A stretch of DNA of 51,668 nt from RGIG3528 sp964653855 (GTDB taxonomy: Bacteria; Bacillota; Clostridia; Lachnospirales; Lachnospiraceae), in contig CAZZFV010000010.1 of the NCBI GenBank assembly GCA_964653855.1, positions 1 through 51,668 on the forward strand, written 5' to 3'. The notes beneath the pieces are model-generated. The model was not told where the DNA came from and did no database searches. It worked only from the letters and a program-made list of their open reading frames with translations. How positions within the stretch are numbered: the first letter of the stretch is position 1; every line of letters begins with the position of its first letter. Of this stretch, positions 41,993-50,123 are shown one piece after another. The position numbers and the translations under genes were made by a program.

Positions 41993-43426
41993 ATGGAATA
42001 CGGATTGATAGGCGAAAAGCTCTCGCACAGCTTTTCAAAAGAAATTCATGAGAGCTTCGGGAAATATTTATATGAGCTTCATGAAATAGATAAGAACAAC
42101 TTGCCCGAGTTTTTAAAAAAACGGGAATTTAAAGGAATAAATGTAACAATGCCGTATAAGGAAACGGTGATTCCGTATCTTGACAGGGTGTCCGGTGAAG
42201 CAAAAGAAATCGGCGCCGTAAATACGATTGTAAACAGAAACGGAGTGCTTACGGGATACAATACGGATGCGTACGGACTTGAAGCACTTATCAAAATGAA
42301 CTTTGACATAAAAAACAAAAAGGTTTTGATACTTGGTAGCGGCGGCACATCCAAAACGGCGCTTTATGTTGCAAGGAAACTTGGGGCAAAATACGTTTAC
42401 AGGGTGTCAAGAAATAAGTGTGACAAAAAAGATGTGATTTCTTATGACGAAGCTTACTCGGAGCACACGGATGCAGATGTAATAATTAATACTACGCCTG
42501 TAGGAATGTATCCGGAAAATGAGGGAATTCCGGTTGACATAAGCGCGTTTCCGCGTCTTTCGGCGGTATTTGACGTGATTTTTAATCCCATACGGACAAA
42601 TTTGTGTATAGAAGCACAGGAAAAAGGCATAGTTGCGGCAAACGGACTTTTTATGCTTGTTGCGCAAGCCGTCATGGCAAGTAAGCTTTTTGAAGGCGCA
42701 AATGAGAAACTTGAAATCTTACAAAATAATACATGCGGTGAAATCATCGGGTCGGAAATAAATAAGTCTGAAAAAAATAAGTCAAAAATAACCGGATCAG
42801 CAATGACCATGTCCGAAATGGCAGGTGATTTTGACGTGGGAGACGTGAATGCATTAAATCGTATTGCTGCGGAGACTTTCCAAAAAATTTTGTTAAGTAA
42901 ATTAAATCTTGTGTTAATAGGCATGCCCACATGCGGTAAGACAACCGTAGGACGGGAAGTTTCAAGGCTTCTTGTGAAACACTTCTTTGACACGGACACG
43001 GAAATCGAAAATTATACGGGAATGTCTGCGGCCGATTTTATACATAAGTTCGGAGAAAAAGAGTTTAGGCTAAAAGAAAAAGAAGTGATCGAAAAAATTT
43101 CAAAAGGCAACAATTCCGTAATCGCAACCGGAGGCGGAAGTGTGTTGGATCCTGAAAATGTGAGAGCACTTAAAAGGAACGGTGTACTCATATTTATTGA
43201 CAGGGATTTGGAATATTTAAGCGCGATGCCCGACCGCCCGCTCGGAGACACGTACGAAAAGCTTGAGGCTTTATATAACGAAAGATATCCGGTATATAAG
43301 GCAGCGGCAGATATAACAATCGACGGGAATCACGGAATAAAAGAAAATGCGGAAGAAATTATAAGTAAAGTTAACCGGTCACCGGAATTTTCACCGGTAA
43401 GATTTGGAGAGAAGAAGAAATTTTAA
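41993..43426 (+). CDS. aroEK: Bifunctional shikimate dehydrogenase-shikimate kinase fusion
   Basis: 477 residues. Residues 1-250 are AroE: YGLIGEKLSHSFSKEIH, the catalytic Lys in VTMPYKETVIPYL, GAVNTIVN, NTDAYGL and the NADP fold VLILGSGGTSKTAL. Residues about 300-470 are AroK: P-loop GMPTCGKTT (about 310-318), FFDTDTEIENYTG, FRLKEKEVI, ATGGGSVLD and DRPLG. A Ser/Lys/Asn-rich linker (SEINKSEKNKSKITGS) joins them. The reading frame is continuous without a frameshift, so the fusion is genuine; it couples consecutive-type steps on shikimate. Fourth in the aro run. Confidence 0.93.
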   Translation: MEYGLIGEKLSHSFSKEIHESFGKYLYELHEIDKNNLPEFLKKREFKGINVTMPYKETVIPYLDRVSGEAKEIGAVNTIVNRNGVLTGYNTDAYGLEALIKMNFDIKNKKVLILGSGGTSKTALYVARKLGAKYVYRVSRNKCDKKDVISYDEAYSEHTDADVIINTTPVGMYPENEGIPVDISAFPRLSAVFDVIFNPIRTNLCIEAQEKGIVAANGLFMLVAQAVMASKLFEGANEKLEILQNNTCGEIIGSEINKSEKNKSKITGSAMTMSEMAGDFDVGDVNALNRIAAETFQKILLSKLNLVLIGMPTCGKTTVGREVSRLLVKHFFDTDTEIENYTGMSAADFIHKFGEKEFRLKEKEVIEKISKGNNSVIATGGGSVLDPENVRALKRNGVLIFIDRDLEYLSAMPDRPLGDTYEKLEALYNERYPVYKAAADITIDGNHGIKENAEEIISKVNRSPEFSPVRFGEKKKF

Positions 43427-43450
43427 ATACCGGAAAAATCAGGAGACATT

Positions 43451-43969
43451 ATGAACATACTTGTTATAAACGGACCGAATTTAAATTTACTCGGAATCAG
43501 AGAACCGGATATTTACGGAAAGAAAACGTATAACGACCTTGTAAATATGATAAAGGCGCATTGTGATGAGATAAATAAGGTAAACAAACTTAATTCCGGC
43601 AATATTTTACCGGGAGTAAATTCGCTTGATGCGGGTGCCGTGACAGGCAATAAAATTAATGTTTCTTTTTATCAGTCCAATCACGAGGGTGATTTGGTTG
43701 ACGCTATAGGAAACGCGTATTTTAATCACACGGACGGAATCATAATAAATCCGGGCGCATATACGCACACGAGTATTGCACTTCTTGACGCCGTAAAGGC
43801 AGTCGGAATCCCAACCGTGGAAGTGCATATTTCGGATGTCAATGCACGCGAGGATTTCAGAAAAATCAGTTATATTTCACTTGCCGCCGTAAAAACGATA
43901 ACGGGGCACGGATTTAACGGATATACGGAAGCGGTTGATTTTTTGGTATCGTATGTCGGGAATAGGTGA
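43451..43969 (+). CDS. aroQ: Type II 3-dehydroquinate dehydratase with internal insertion
   Basis: 172 residues against a usual 140-150. ILVINGPNLNLLGIREPDIYG with the catalytic Tyr22 and Arg17 region, FYQSNHEGDLVDAI, IINPGAYTHTSIALLDAV and EVHISDVNAREDFR are all intact. The extra length is a low-complexity insertion at about 41-68 (NKVNKLNSGNILPGVNSLDA) between the first helix and the next strand, absent from typical dodecameric enzymes. Last gene before the minus-strand intrusion. Confidence 0.93.
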   Translation: MNILVINGPNLNLLGIREPDIYGKKTYNDLVNMIKAHCDEINKVNKLNSGNILPGVNSLDAGAVTGNKINVSFYQSNHEGDLVDAIGNAYFNHTDGIIINPGAYTHTSIALLDAVKAVGIPTVEVHISDVNAREDFRKISYISLAAVKTITGHGFNGYTEAVDFLVSYVGNR

Positions 43970-43976
43970 AGTTAAA

Positions 43977-44006
43977 AAAGGACCTTGGGAAGCTTAAGGT
44001 CCTTTG
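43977..44006. terminator. Bidirectional terminator between aroQ and the AlbA_2 gene
   Basis: AAAGGACCTT / AAGGTCCTTT around a 9-nt loop. On the minus strand it is followed by a T-run (CCTTTTTTAAC), so it mainly ends the AlbA_2-type gene. A related hairpin occurs at 45724-45756. Confidence 0.8.
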
Positions 44007-44045
44007 CGTCTAAGAAGACTTGTATTACATATTTCTGTGATAAGG

Positions 44046-45488
44046 TTATTTTATTGTTGCCATCGTTAAATTGGTCTTGTAATAAGATGTTCTCGACACT
44101 TTATTTTTTTCCAAATATCCGTTTGCGGTTAAATTTTCAAGTACGTGCTTCCGAAAATACGTTGAATCACTGATGCCTAAATATAATGCTATTTCGGCAG
44201 CTTTTCTCGCTTTATAAAAGCAAAAAGCCAAAACTTTTTCATCATATTCCGTTCCGTTTGGCACAGGTATAAACGATATAACCGGGATATCTTCACTTTC
44301 GGGTCCGTTTTCATACGTCAAATCGGGAAGAACCAATGTAAAATGATCGGATGAAGAAAAAATATAAGGTTTATGTTTTTCATCTGCGTTTGCATATTCT
44401 TCCGTTATTTTATCAAATCCTGTACCTGCGGCTTCCATAACATTGCACATCACAAGAATGCCGGCAATAAGTTCATTACGACGCTTTGATATAATTCCCG
44501 ACAAATCATATGTTTTTCCGAGCTTTTCACCTTTGTAAAAGCTGCCGGGAGAAGATATTTCCAATCGATCCTTAAACATATCAACTTGAATTTGTGTTCC
44601 GTCCAAAAAATAATCTCTGTGAGCAACCGCATTCACAATCCCTTCAAACAAAGCCCTTTGGGGATAGGCATCAATATTCACTCTCTTATCCGCAAGCTTT
44701 ATTATCCCATGATTCATTCTTTGATTGACAAAATCCGTCATGTAATTAATTGTTGAAGTGATGTTGCCTTTAAAACGATTTATTGTGACAATTCGCTCGC
44801 TTCCTTTATTAAATCCGGAAAAAACGGAACATTGCACGGCTGTTTTGTCACCCTGATAGTCATCAAGAAACAGCAACGATCCGTTTAATAAATTGCCTTC
44901 CGCATCCATAAAACCAAGCGACTTCAATGCTTTTTCTTTTAGTTCCTTTCCGTTGTTGTGCTCGGCATAAAATGTCATCAAATCGGTAAGCTTATTTTTG
45001 TCATATTTTATGTCTGAAACAAGAACATCATATTGGCTTTTTTTGCTTTTAATGCTCATGTCTATGATTTCTTCATAGGTCGCTCCGTTCGTAAAACCGT
45101 CCCTGCGCATAAATATTGCGGGAATTCCGTTTAATTTTAATATAACGGGTTTTACCGCGGATTCATCAATCGCCGCTTTAATAATAAAACGTTCTTTGCC
45201 GTTAATTTCATAACGTAAAAAGGAAATTTTTATTTGGGGGCGAGGAGTCAAATGTTCATTAACTTGGTTATTAAAATAATTTCTTTCGCTGTCGGCCTCT
45301 TGTCTGTCAAAACCTATCAACTTGTTTGTTTTGTCTTCTACGCCGATGAAAAGAAATCCGCCTTCCGCATTGGCAAATCCCGCTATAGTTTTTAGCCAGC
45401 TGACAATATCGTCTCTGTTTAATTTTATTTTGCATTCAAGTTTCTCATTTTCTATGCATGTATCCATTGTAAGTTCTTCCAAATACAT
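44046..45488 (-). CDS. AlbA_2 (Schlafen-type) plus ATPase domain protein with C-terminal winged helix
   Basis: 480 residues. The N-terminal AlbA_2 region has E-x-x-x-x-E...K then WLKTIAGFANAEGGFLFIGVEDKTN (about 10-55). A GHKL-type ATPase region appears as LFEGIVNAVAHRDYF (about 288-302) and AAGTGFDKITEEY (about 365-377). The C-terminus (about 425-475: KAAEIALYLGISDSTYFRKH..L..NGYL) looks like a winged helix. Family members are annotated as transcriptional regulators or as putative defence or stress proteins; exact function is unknown. Its promoter lies inside a nine-copy repeat array, and it interrupts the aro gene run on the opposite strand. The GGAGG ribosome site is at 45498-45502. Confidence 0.82.
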   Translation of the reverse strand: MYLEELTMDTCIENEKLECKIKLNRDDIVSWLKTIAGFANAEGGFLFIGVEDKTNKLIGFDRQEADSERNYFNNQVNEHLTPRPQIKISFLRYEINGKERFIIKAAIDESAVKPVILKLNGIPAIFMRRDGFTNGATYEEIIDMSIKSKKSQYDVLVSDIKYDKNKLTDLMTFYAEHNNGKELKEKALKSLGFMDAEGNLLNGSLLFLDDYQGDKTAVQCSVFSGFNKGSERIVTINRFKGNITSTINYMTDFVNQRMNHGIIKLADKRVNIDAYPQRALFEGIVNAVAHRDYFLDGTQIQVDMFKDRLEISSPGSFYKGEKLGKTYDLSGIISKRRNELIAGILVMCNVMEAAGTGFDKITEEYANADEKHKPYIFSSSDHFTLVLPDLTYENGPESEDIPVISFIPVPNGTEYDEKVLAFCFYKARKAAEIALYLGISDSTYFRKHVLENLTANGYLEKNKVSRTSYYKTNLTMATIK

Positions 45489-45515
45489 AAATATAAACCT
45501 CCTTTGGTTACTTTA

Positions 45516-45544
45516 ATTATACTTCAAAGCAACTTCAAAGTCAA
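45516..45544 (-). promoter_or_regulatory. Promoter of the AlbA_2-type gene, embedded in the repeat array
   Basis: On the minus strand TTGACT (45544-45539), 17-nt spacer, TATAAT (45521-45516). The spacer and flanks contain repeat units 1-3, so a protein bound to the array would cover the promoter. Confidence 0.8.
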
Positions 45545-45619
45545 CTTCAAAGCAACTTCAATAACAACTTCAAGGTAACTTCAAAATAGCTTCAAAACAA
45601 CTTCAAACAAACTTCAAAG
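45522..45619. repeat. Nine phased copies of CTTCAAAG (iteron/operator-like array)
   Basis: CTTCAAAG or close variants start at 45522, 45533, 45545, 45556, 45568, 45579, 45590, 45601 and 45612, at spacings of 11 or 12 nt, close to one helical turn. The unit is a near-palindrome (CTT-CA-AAG), with AAC usually preceding. Such an array offers one face of the DNA to a cooperative binding protein; the C-terminal winged helix of the adjacent gene is the obvious candidate. Confidence 0.9.
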
Positions 45620-45723
45620 TAAATTGAAATAATAATCTGCGCGACGTGACGGTTTTTGGAGCATTGCTTTAGGCTTAGGGTGAAAAATATTTGTTGAGAC
45701 ATGAGAAATTACATGTATTAAGT

Positions 45724-45756
45724 AAAAAAAGACCTTGGGTTTGCACCTAAGGTCCC
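45724..45756 (-). terminator. Minus-strand terminator after the small membrane gene remnant
   Basis: On the minus strand GACCTTAGGT / ACCCAAGGTC around TGCAA/TTGCA, then seven Ts. It resembles the hairpin at 43977-44006 in stem sequence (ACCTTnGG..AAGGTC), as if both minus-strand units had the same terminator type. Confidence 0.7.
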
Positions 45757-45796
45757 TTTAAGCCTGCGAAGATAAGTTGCATTATGAGAAGCCGTG

Positions 45797-45973
45797 TTAT
45801 TTGTCTTTGAAAAACCGAAACAGATAAAGGCCTAAGTAAGTGCCTGAAAAGATGCTTATGAGTGCACCACCGAGTTGAGCGGATTTATACTCGGCAACAA
45901 AACCTGTATCGGCAGTGAAAATAATCGCGGTTCCTATAAAAAATGCAACTATACAAATATAGGGAATTAATTT
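45797..45973 (-). pseudogene. Remnant of a small two-helix membrane protein with broken start
   Basis: An open frame of 58 codons on the minus strand reads KLIPYICIVAFFIGTAIIFT, then a short loop, then GGALISIFSGTYLGLYLF and ends RFFKDK. There is no ATG, GTG or TTG near its start. An AAAGGAG site (45987-45993) is positioned 9 nt before an ATA at 45977-45975 that is out of phase by one base, as if a start such as ATGAAAAAATTA had been mutated and lost bases. It is followed by its own terminator. It could still be translated from ATT, but decay is more likely. Confidence 0.45.
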
Positions 45974-46096
45974 TTATCTTTAATCGCTCCTTTGCTTAAA
46001 TATTGTGATAAAAATATATATAAAAAAAATATAACAGACTATTTTGGGAAAAGCAACCCAAAATTTCTTTGCGGACAGGTATTACTCTGTAAACTG

Positions 46097-46105
46097 TGGT
46101 ATAAT
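46097..46105 (+). promoter_or_regulatory. Extended -10 promoter for aroA
   Basis: TGGTATAAT (TGnTATAAT) about 43 nt before the start codon, with a poor -35. It gives aroA its own promoter, needed because the minus-strand block at 44046-45973 separates it from the upstream aro genes. Confidence 0.6.
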
Positions 46106-46147
46106 CTTTTCGGATATTTTTTTCTATAGACGGAGAGGCTCACAAAA

Positions 46148-47506
46148 GTGACTGAGCATACGGAAAAATTACAATTTAAAAATTGCATGGGCGAGATTAC
46201 GATAGTGCCGTCTAAAAGCGAAACGCACAGGGCTGTAATTGCGGCGGCGCTTGTAAACGGTAAGTCGGTCATCAAAAACGCTTCGATTTGCGATGACACG
46301 CGTGCGACGATTGAATGTATGCGTGCGATGGGAGCGCAAATAGACGTTTCCGGTAATGTACTTTGTATAACGGGGATAAATTTTGATGCTTTAAATAAGG
46401 TTGACGATGAAAATGTACGGGATAGCGAGCTCAAAAAACATATCCCCATAATTTTAAATTGTAACGAAAGCGCAAGCACGATGAGGTTTTTGCTGCCGGC
46501 GGCACTTTTTCTTTACGGAGATGTCATAATAAAAGGCTCCGAAAAATTAATTGAACGGGGGATCGGTGTTTATGAAGAAGTATTTGGGGAAAGCAAGGTC
46601 TCCTTTTATAAAGAAAAAAGTTTCATAAGAGTTACGGGAAGGATAACGCAAAAAAACTTTGTTGTGCCGGGGAATATTTCAAGCCAGTATATTTCGGGAA
46701 TTCTTTTTATGATGCCGATGCTTCCTTATGACGGAAAGCTTACAATTACAGGTGATTTAAAGAGTGCGCCTTATGTAAATATGACTCTTGAAATGTTGAA
46801 GCGGTTCGAAATTACGGTTAAGCATACGGATAATTGTGACTTATATTTTGTTCCCGGCAATCAGCGATATAAGAGTGCGGAATATACAGTTTCCGGTGAT
46901 TGGTCAAATGCGGCTTTTTTTGTGGCATTAAATCATCTTGGTGCAAAAATTAAAATTAACGGACTTGACAATAACGGTACACAGGGTGATAAAATCTGCG
47001 GTGCACTTTTTGATAAGCTGGGCAGAACCGCAAATACGATTGAAAAAGACAATTCCGATATTGCAAACTTAGCGAATTTGCCGGAATTTGCAAATAAATC
47101 GGAATCTGTAAGTGAACCCGATATCCGGTATGCCGTTATTGACATAAGTAATACAATAGACTTGGGTCCCATTCTCATGGCATATGCGGCCATAAAAAAC
47201 GGCGGAGTTTTTACCGGTACCGAGAGGTTAAAGAGCAAGGAATCCGACCGCGCGGCGGCGATGAAGGAAGAACTTTTTAAGTTTGGGATAAACGTGCGAA
47301 TAGAATATGACAAGGTTACGGTGGAAAAAGGAACATTAAAAATACCGCCTGTTCCCGCAGACTCCCATAATGATCACAGAATCGCGATGGCGCTTACGCT
47401 TTTGCTTTTATGTACGGGCGGGGATTTAATGGGAGCGGAAGCCGTGAATAAGAGTTATCCCGGATTTTTTGACGATTTGGATTGTATAATTAATAATAAG
47501 AAATAA
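46148..47506 (+). CDS. aroA: 3-phosphoshikimate 1-carboxyvinyltransferase (EPSP synthase)
   Basis: 452 residues from GTG 46148 (GGAGAGG upstream). Landmarks: PSKSETHRAVIAAALVNG (Lys-Ser...Arg of the shikimate-phosphate site), NESASTMRFLLPAALF (in place of the usual N.GT..R), GNISSQYISGILF, DWSNAAFF, and DSHNDHRIAMAL. A low-complexity insertion at about 294-325 (NTIEKDNSDIANLANLPEF and so on) lengthens the protein. The N-E-S-A-S-T-M-R phosphoenolpyruvate-site variant (no G96-type LxNAGTAxRPL) resembles the less glyphosate-sensitive class; that is inference. Confidence 0.93.
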   Translation: MTEHTEKLQFKNCMGEITIVPSKSETHRAVIAAALVNGKSVIKNASICDDTRATIECMRAMGAQIDVSGNVLCITGINFDALNKVDDENVRDSELKKHIPIILNCNESASTMRFLLPAALFLYGDVIIKGSEKLIERGIGVYEEVFGESKVSFYKEKSFIRVTGRITQKNFVVPGNISSQYISGILFMMPMLPYDGKLTITGDLKSAPYVNMTLEMLKRFEITVKHTDNCDLYFVPGNQRYKSAEYTVSGDWSNAAFFVALNHLGAKIKINGLDNNGTQGDKICGALFDKLGRTANTIEKDNSDIANLANLPEFANKSESVSEPDIRYAVIDISNTIDLGPILMAYAAIKNGGVFTGTERLKSKESDRAAAMKEELFKFGINVRIEYDKVTVEKGTLKIPPVPADSHNDHRIAMALTLLLLCTGGDLMGAEAVNKSYPGFFDDLDCIINNKK

Positions 47507-47536
47507 ATGTAACGGATTTAATAAAGAGAAAACAAT

Positions 47537-48565
47537 ATGAATGCCGAATTTGTGAGAAAGCTTCCGTCGGTTGAGGAAATAAAAGATATGTTTCCCCTGT
47601 CGGAAGACTTAAAAAAGAAAAAAGAACAAAACGATAAGGAAATAAAGGACATAATTTCGGGAAAATCCGATAAGCTTCTTTTGATTGTGGGGCCGTGTTC
47701 CGCAGACCGCACGGATGCGGTGCTTGACTATGCGGAAAGACTGCGGCGTGTGGCGGACAGAGTAAAAGAAAAAATTGTCATTGTACCCCGTATTTACACA
47801 AACAAGCCGCGCACAACGGGAGACGGTTATAAGGGAATGCTTCATCAGCCGGATCCCCACAAGGCGCCCGATGCCTTAAAAGGACTTGCGGCAACAAGAT
47901 GTTTGCATCTTGAGGTGCTCAAAAATACCGGTTTTTCGGGGGCAGACGAGATGCTTTATCCCGAAAAGCACGCGTATGTTTCGGATCTTGTGAGTTATGT
48001 GGCCGTAGGCGCGCGTTCGGTGGAAAATCAGTTTCACCGTCTTACGGCAAGTGCGCTCGATATTCCCGTCGGGATGAAAAATCCCACAAGCGGTGATGTT
48101 GCGGTTATGATAAATTCGATTATGGCGGCGCAGCATCCGCATGATTTTGTGTATGCGGGATGGGAAGTGAAAAGCAAAGGAAATCCGCTTGCGCATGCGG
48201 TGCTTCGGGGATCCGTAAACAAATACGGGCGTCAGCTTCCGAATTATCATTATGAGGATTTGGAGGCTCTCACGGAAACATATTTAAAGGCAAATCTTCA
48301 AAATCCCGCGATAATCGTTGATACCAATCACTCAAATTCGGGTAAACGTTATTTGGAACAGGTGCGTATCGCAAAAGAAGTAATGCACAGCACACGTTAT
48401 TCGAAAACGGTGCACGATATGGTAAAGGGGCTAATGATTGAATCCTATATCGAAGACGGAGCGCAATCGGACACGGGCGACATATACGGAAAATCAATCA
48501 CCGATCCCTGTCTCGGCTGGGAGAAAACGGAAAAATTGATACTTGAGCTTTGCGAATTAAGATAG
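47537..48565 (+). CDS. 3-deoxy-7-phosphoheptulonate (DAHP) synthase, type I
   Basis: 342 residues of the AroF/G/H type: LLLIVGPCSADRTDAVLDYA, IVPRIYTNKPRTTGDGYKGM, GARSVENQFHR, GMKNPTSGDV and IVDTNHSNSGKRY. The enzyme condenses phosphoenolpyruvate and erythrose 4-phosphate, the first step of the pathway. It lies 30 nt after aroA. Which aromatic amino acid inhibits it cannot be read here. Together with the genes from 39652 on, every enzyme of the seven-step shikimate pathway is encoded in this run. Confidence 0.95.
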   Translation: MNAEFVRKLPSVEEIKDMFPLSEDLKKKKEQNDKEIKDIISGKSDKLLLIVGPCSADRTDAVLDYAERLRRVADRVKEKIVIVPRIYTNKPRTTGDGYKGMLHQPDPHKAPDALKGLAATRCLHLEVLKNTGFSGADEMLYPEKHAYVSDLVSYVAVGARSVENQFHRLTASALDIPVGMKNPTSGDVAVMINSIMAAQHPHDFVYAGWEVKSKGNPLAHAVLRGSVNKYGRQLPNYHYEDLEALTETYLKANLQNPAIIVDTNHSNSGKRYLEQVRIAKEVMHSTRYSKTVHDMVKGLMIESYIEDGAQSDTGDIYGKSITDPCLGWEKTEKLILELCELR

Positions 48566-48616
48566 GAAAATACCCGGTTATAAGCACCCTATAAGAAATA
48601 ATAATACTCTTTTTGG

Positions 48617-48643
48617 TGACAAATCGTTTTTTTATGGTAAAAT
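48617..48643 (+). promoter_or_regulatory. Possible promoter for purA
   Basis: TGACAA (48617-48622) and TAAAAT (48638-48643) with a short 15-nt spacer. The match is weak; the -10 is the better half. Confidence 0.3.
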
Positions 48644-48714
48644 GACCTTTGGCTTTTTGAAGAGTCGACAAGTGAGTCTTTAAAAGCAATGCTTTAAATT
48701 AAAGGAGAAAAAAT

Positions 48715-49998
48715 ATGGTAAAAGCTATTGTCGGCGCCAACTGGGGCGATGAAGGAAAAGGAAAAATTACCGATATGCTTGCGCAGGATGCGGACATCAT
48801 CATCCGTTTTCAGGGCGGCGCAAATGCGGGACATACGATTGTAAACAAGTATGGCAAGTTTGCACTTCATACACTTCCGTCGGGTGTTTTTTACGATCAT
48901 ACGACAAGTATCATCGGAAACGGTGTTGCGTTAAACGTTCCCAAGCTTTTTGAGGAAGTAAAGTCGATTACGGACAAAAACGTGCCCATGCCGCACCTTC
49001 TTGTGTCAAACAGAGCACAGATGGTAATGCCTTATCATATTGATTTTGATAAATACGAGGAGGAGCGCCTCGGTAAAAATTCGTTCGGATCCACAAAGTC
49101 GGGAATCGCGCCTTTCTATTCCGATAAGTATTCAAAAATCGGATTCCAGGTGTCGGAGCTTTACGGAGATCCCGATGCTCTTCGCGAAAAGATCAGAAGA
49201 GTTGCGGAAATCAAGAATGCGACTCTCATAAATCTTTATCACAAGGATCCGTTAAACGAGGAAGAACTTTTTAACACGCTCATGGATTACAAAAAGATGC
49301 TTGATCCTTTTGTTTGCGACACGAGTGCTTATCTTTGGAATGCTGTTAAAGAAGGAAAGACGATTTTGCTTGAAGGTCAGCTCGGATCACTCAAAGACCC
49401 CGATCACGGCATTTACCCGATGGTTACGTCTTCGTCCACACTTGCCGCATACGGTGCGATCGGTGCGGGAATTCCGCCTTATGAGATAAAGCAGATAGTT
49501 ACCGTTTGCAAGGCTTATTCTTCGGCTGTGGGCGCAGGTGCGTTTGTTTCCGAAATATTCGGAGACGAGGCGGATGAACTTCGTCGTCGCGGCGGTGACG
49601 GCGGTGAATACGGTGCAACAACGGGACGCCCGAGAAGAATGGGATGGTTTGACTGCGTTGCAAGTAAGTACGGCTGCCGTATCCAGGGCACAACGGATGT
49701 AGCGTTCACCGTGCTTGACGTGCTCGGATATCTTGATGAAATCCCGGTATGTGTGGGATATGAAATAGACGGACAGGTTACAACGGATTTCCCCGTTACG
49801 TCGCTTCTTGAAAAGGCAAAGCCCGTGCTCAAAAAGCTTCCCGGCTGGAAAACAGACATCAGGGGAATCAGAAAGTATGAAGATTTGCCCGAAAATTGCC
49901 GTAAATATATCGAGTTTATCGAGAACGAAATCGGCTTCCCGATCACAATGATAAGCAACGGTCCGGGCAGAGACGATATCATATACAGAAACAAATAA
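48715..49998 (+). CDS. purA: Adenylosuccinate synthase
   Basis: 427 residues. GANWGDEGKGKITDML (P-loop-like GDEGKGK), FQGGANAGHTI with catalytic Asp/His, LLEGQLGSLKDPDHGIYPMVTSS, TTGRPRRMGWFD and a C-terminal ISNGPGRDDIIY. It joins IMP and aspartate with GTP on the way to AMP. A strong AAAGGAG site precedes the ATG. Monocistronic, closed by the hairpin at 50010. Confidence 0.96.
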   Translation: MVKAIVGANWGDEGKGKITDMLAQDADIIIRFQGGANAGHTIVNKYGKFALHTLPSGVFYDHTTSIIGNGVALNVPKLFEEVKSITDKNVPMPHLLVSNRAQMVMPYHIDFDKYEEERLGKNSFGSTKSGIAPFYSDKYSKIGFQVSELYGDPDALREKIRRVAEIKNATLINLYHKDPLNEEELFNTLMDYKKMLDPFVCDTSAYLWNAVKEGKTILLEGQLGSLKDPDHGIYPMVTSSSTLAAYGAIGAGIPPYEIKQIVTVCKAYSSAVGAGAFVSEIFGDEADELRRRGGDGGEYGATTGRPRRMGWFDCVASKYGCRIQGTTDVAFTVLDVLGYLDEIPVCVGYEIDGQVTTDFPVTSLLEKAKPVLKKLPGWKTDIRGIRKYEDLPENCRKYIEFIENEIGFPITMISNGPGRDDIIYRNK

Positions 49999-50009
49999 GA
50001 CATAACGTC

Positions 50010-50041
50010 AAAAGGGGCAATTTTTTAAGTTGTCCCTTTTA
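50010..50041 (+). terminator. Intrinsic terminator after purA
   Basis: AAAAGGGGCAA / TTGTCCCTTTT (one G.U pair) around a T-rich loop, ending in a short T-run. Confidence 0.75.
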
Positions 50042-50123
50042 TGGCTTTTATATACGGTTACTTATTTAAGATAAATTTTCGCTTATGACGAATAAACGAA
50101 ACAAAAATTTCGGAGAAACGTAA

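Noticed and set aside
45522..45619. CRISPR array
   Set aside because: Units are only 8 nt with 3-4 nt between them, there are no spacers and no cas genes; an operator-like array fits better.
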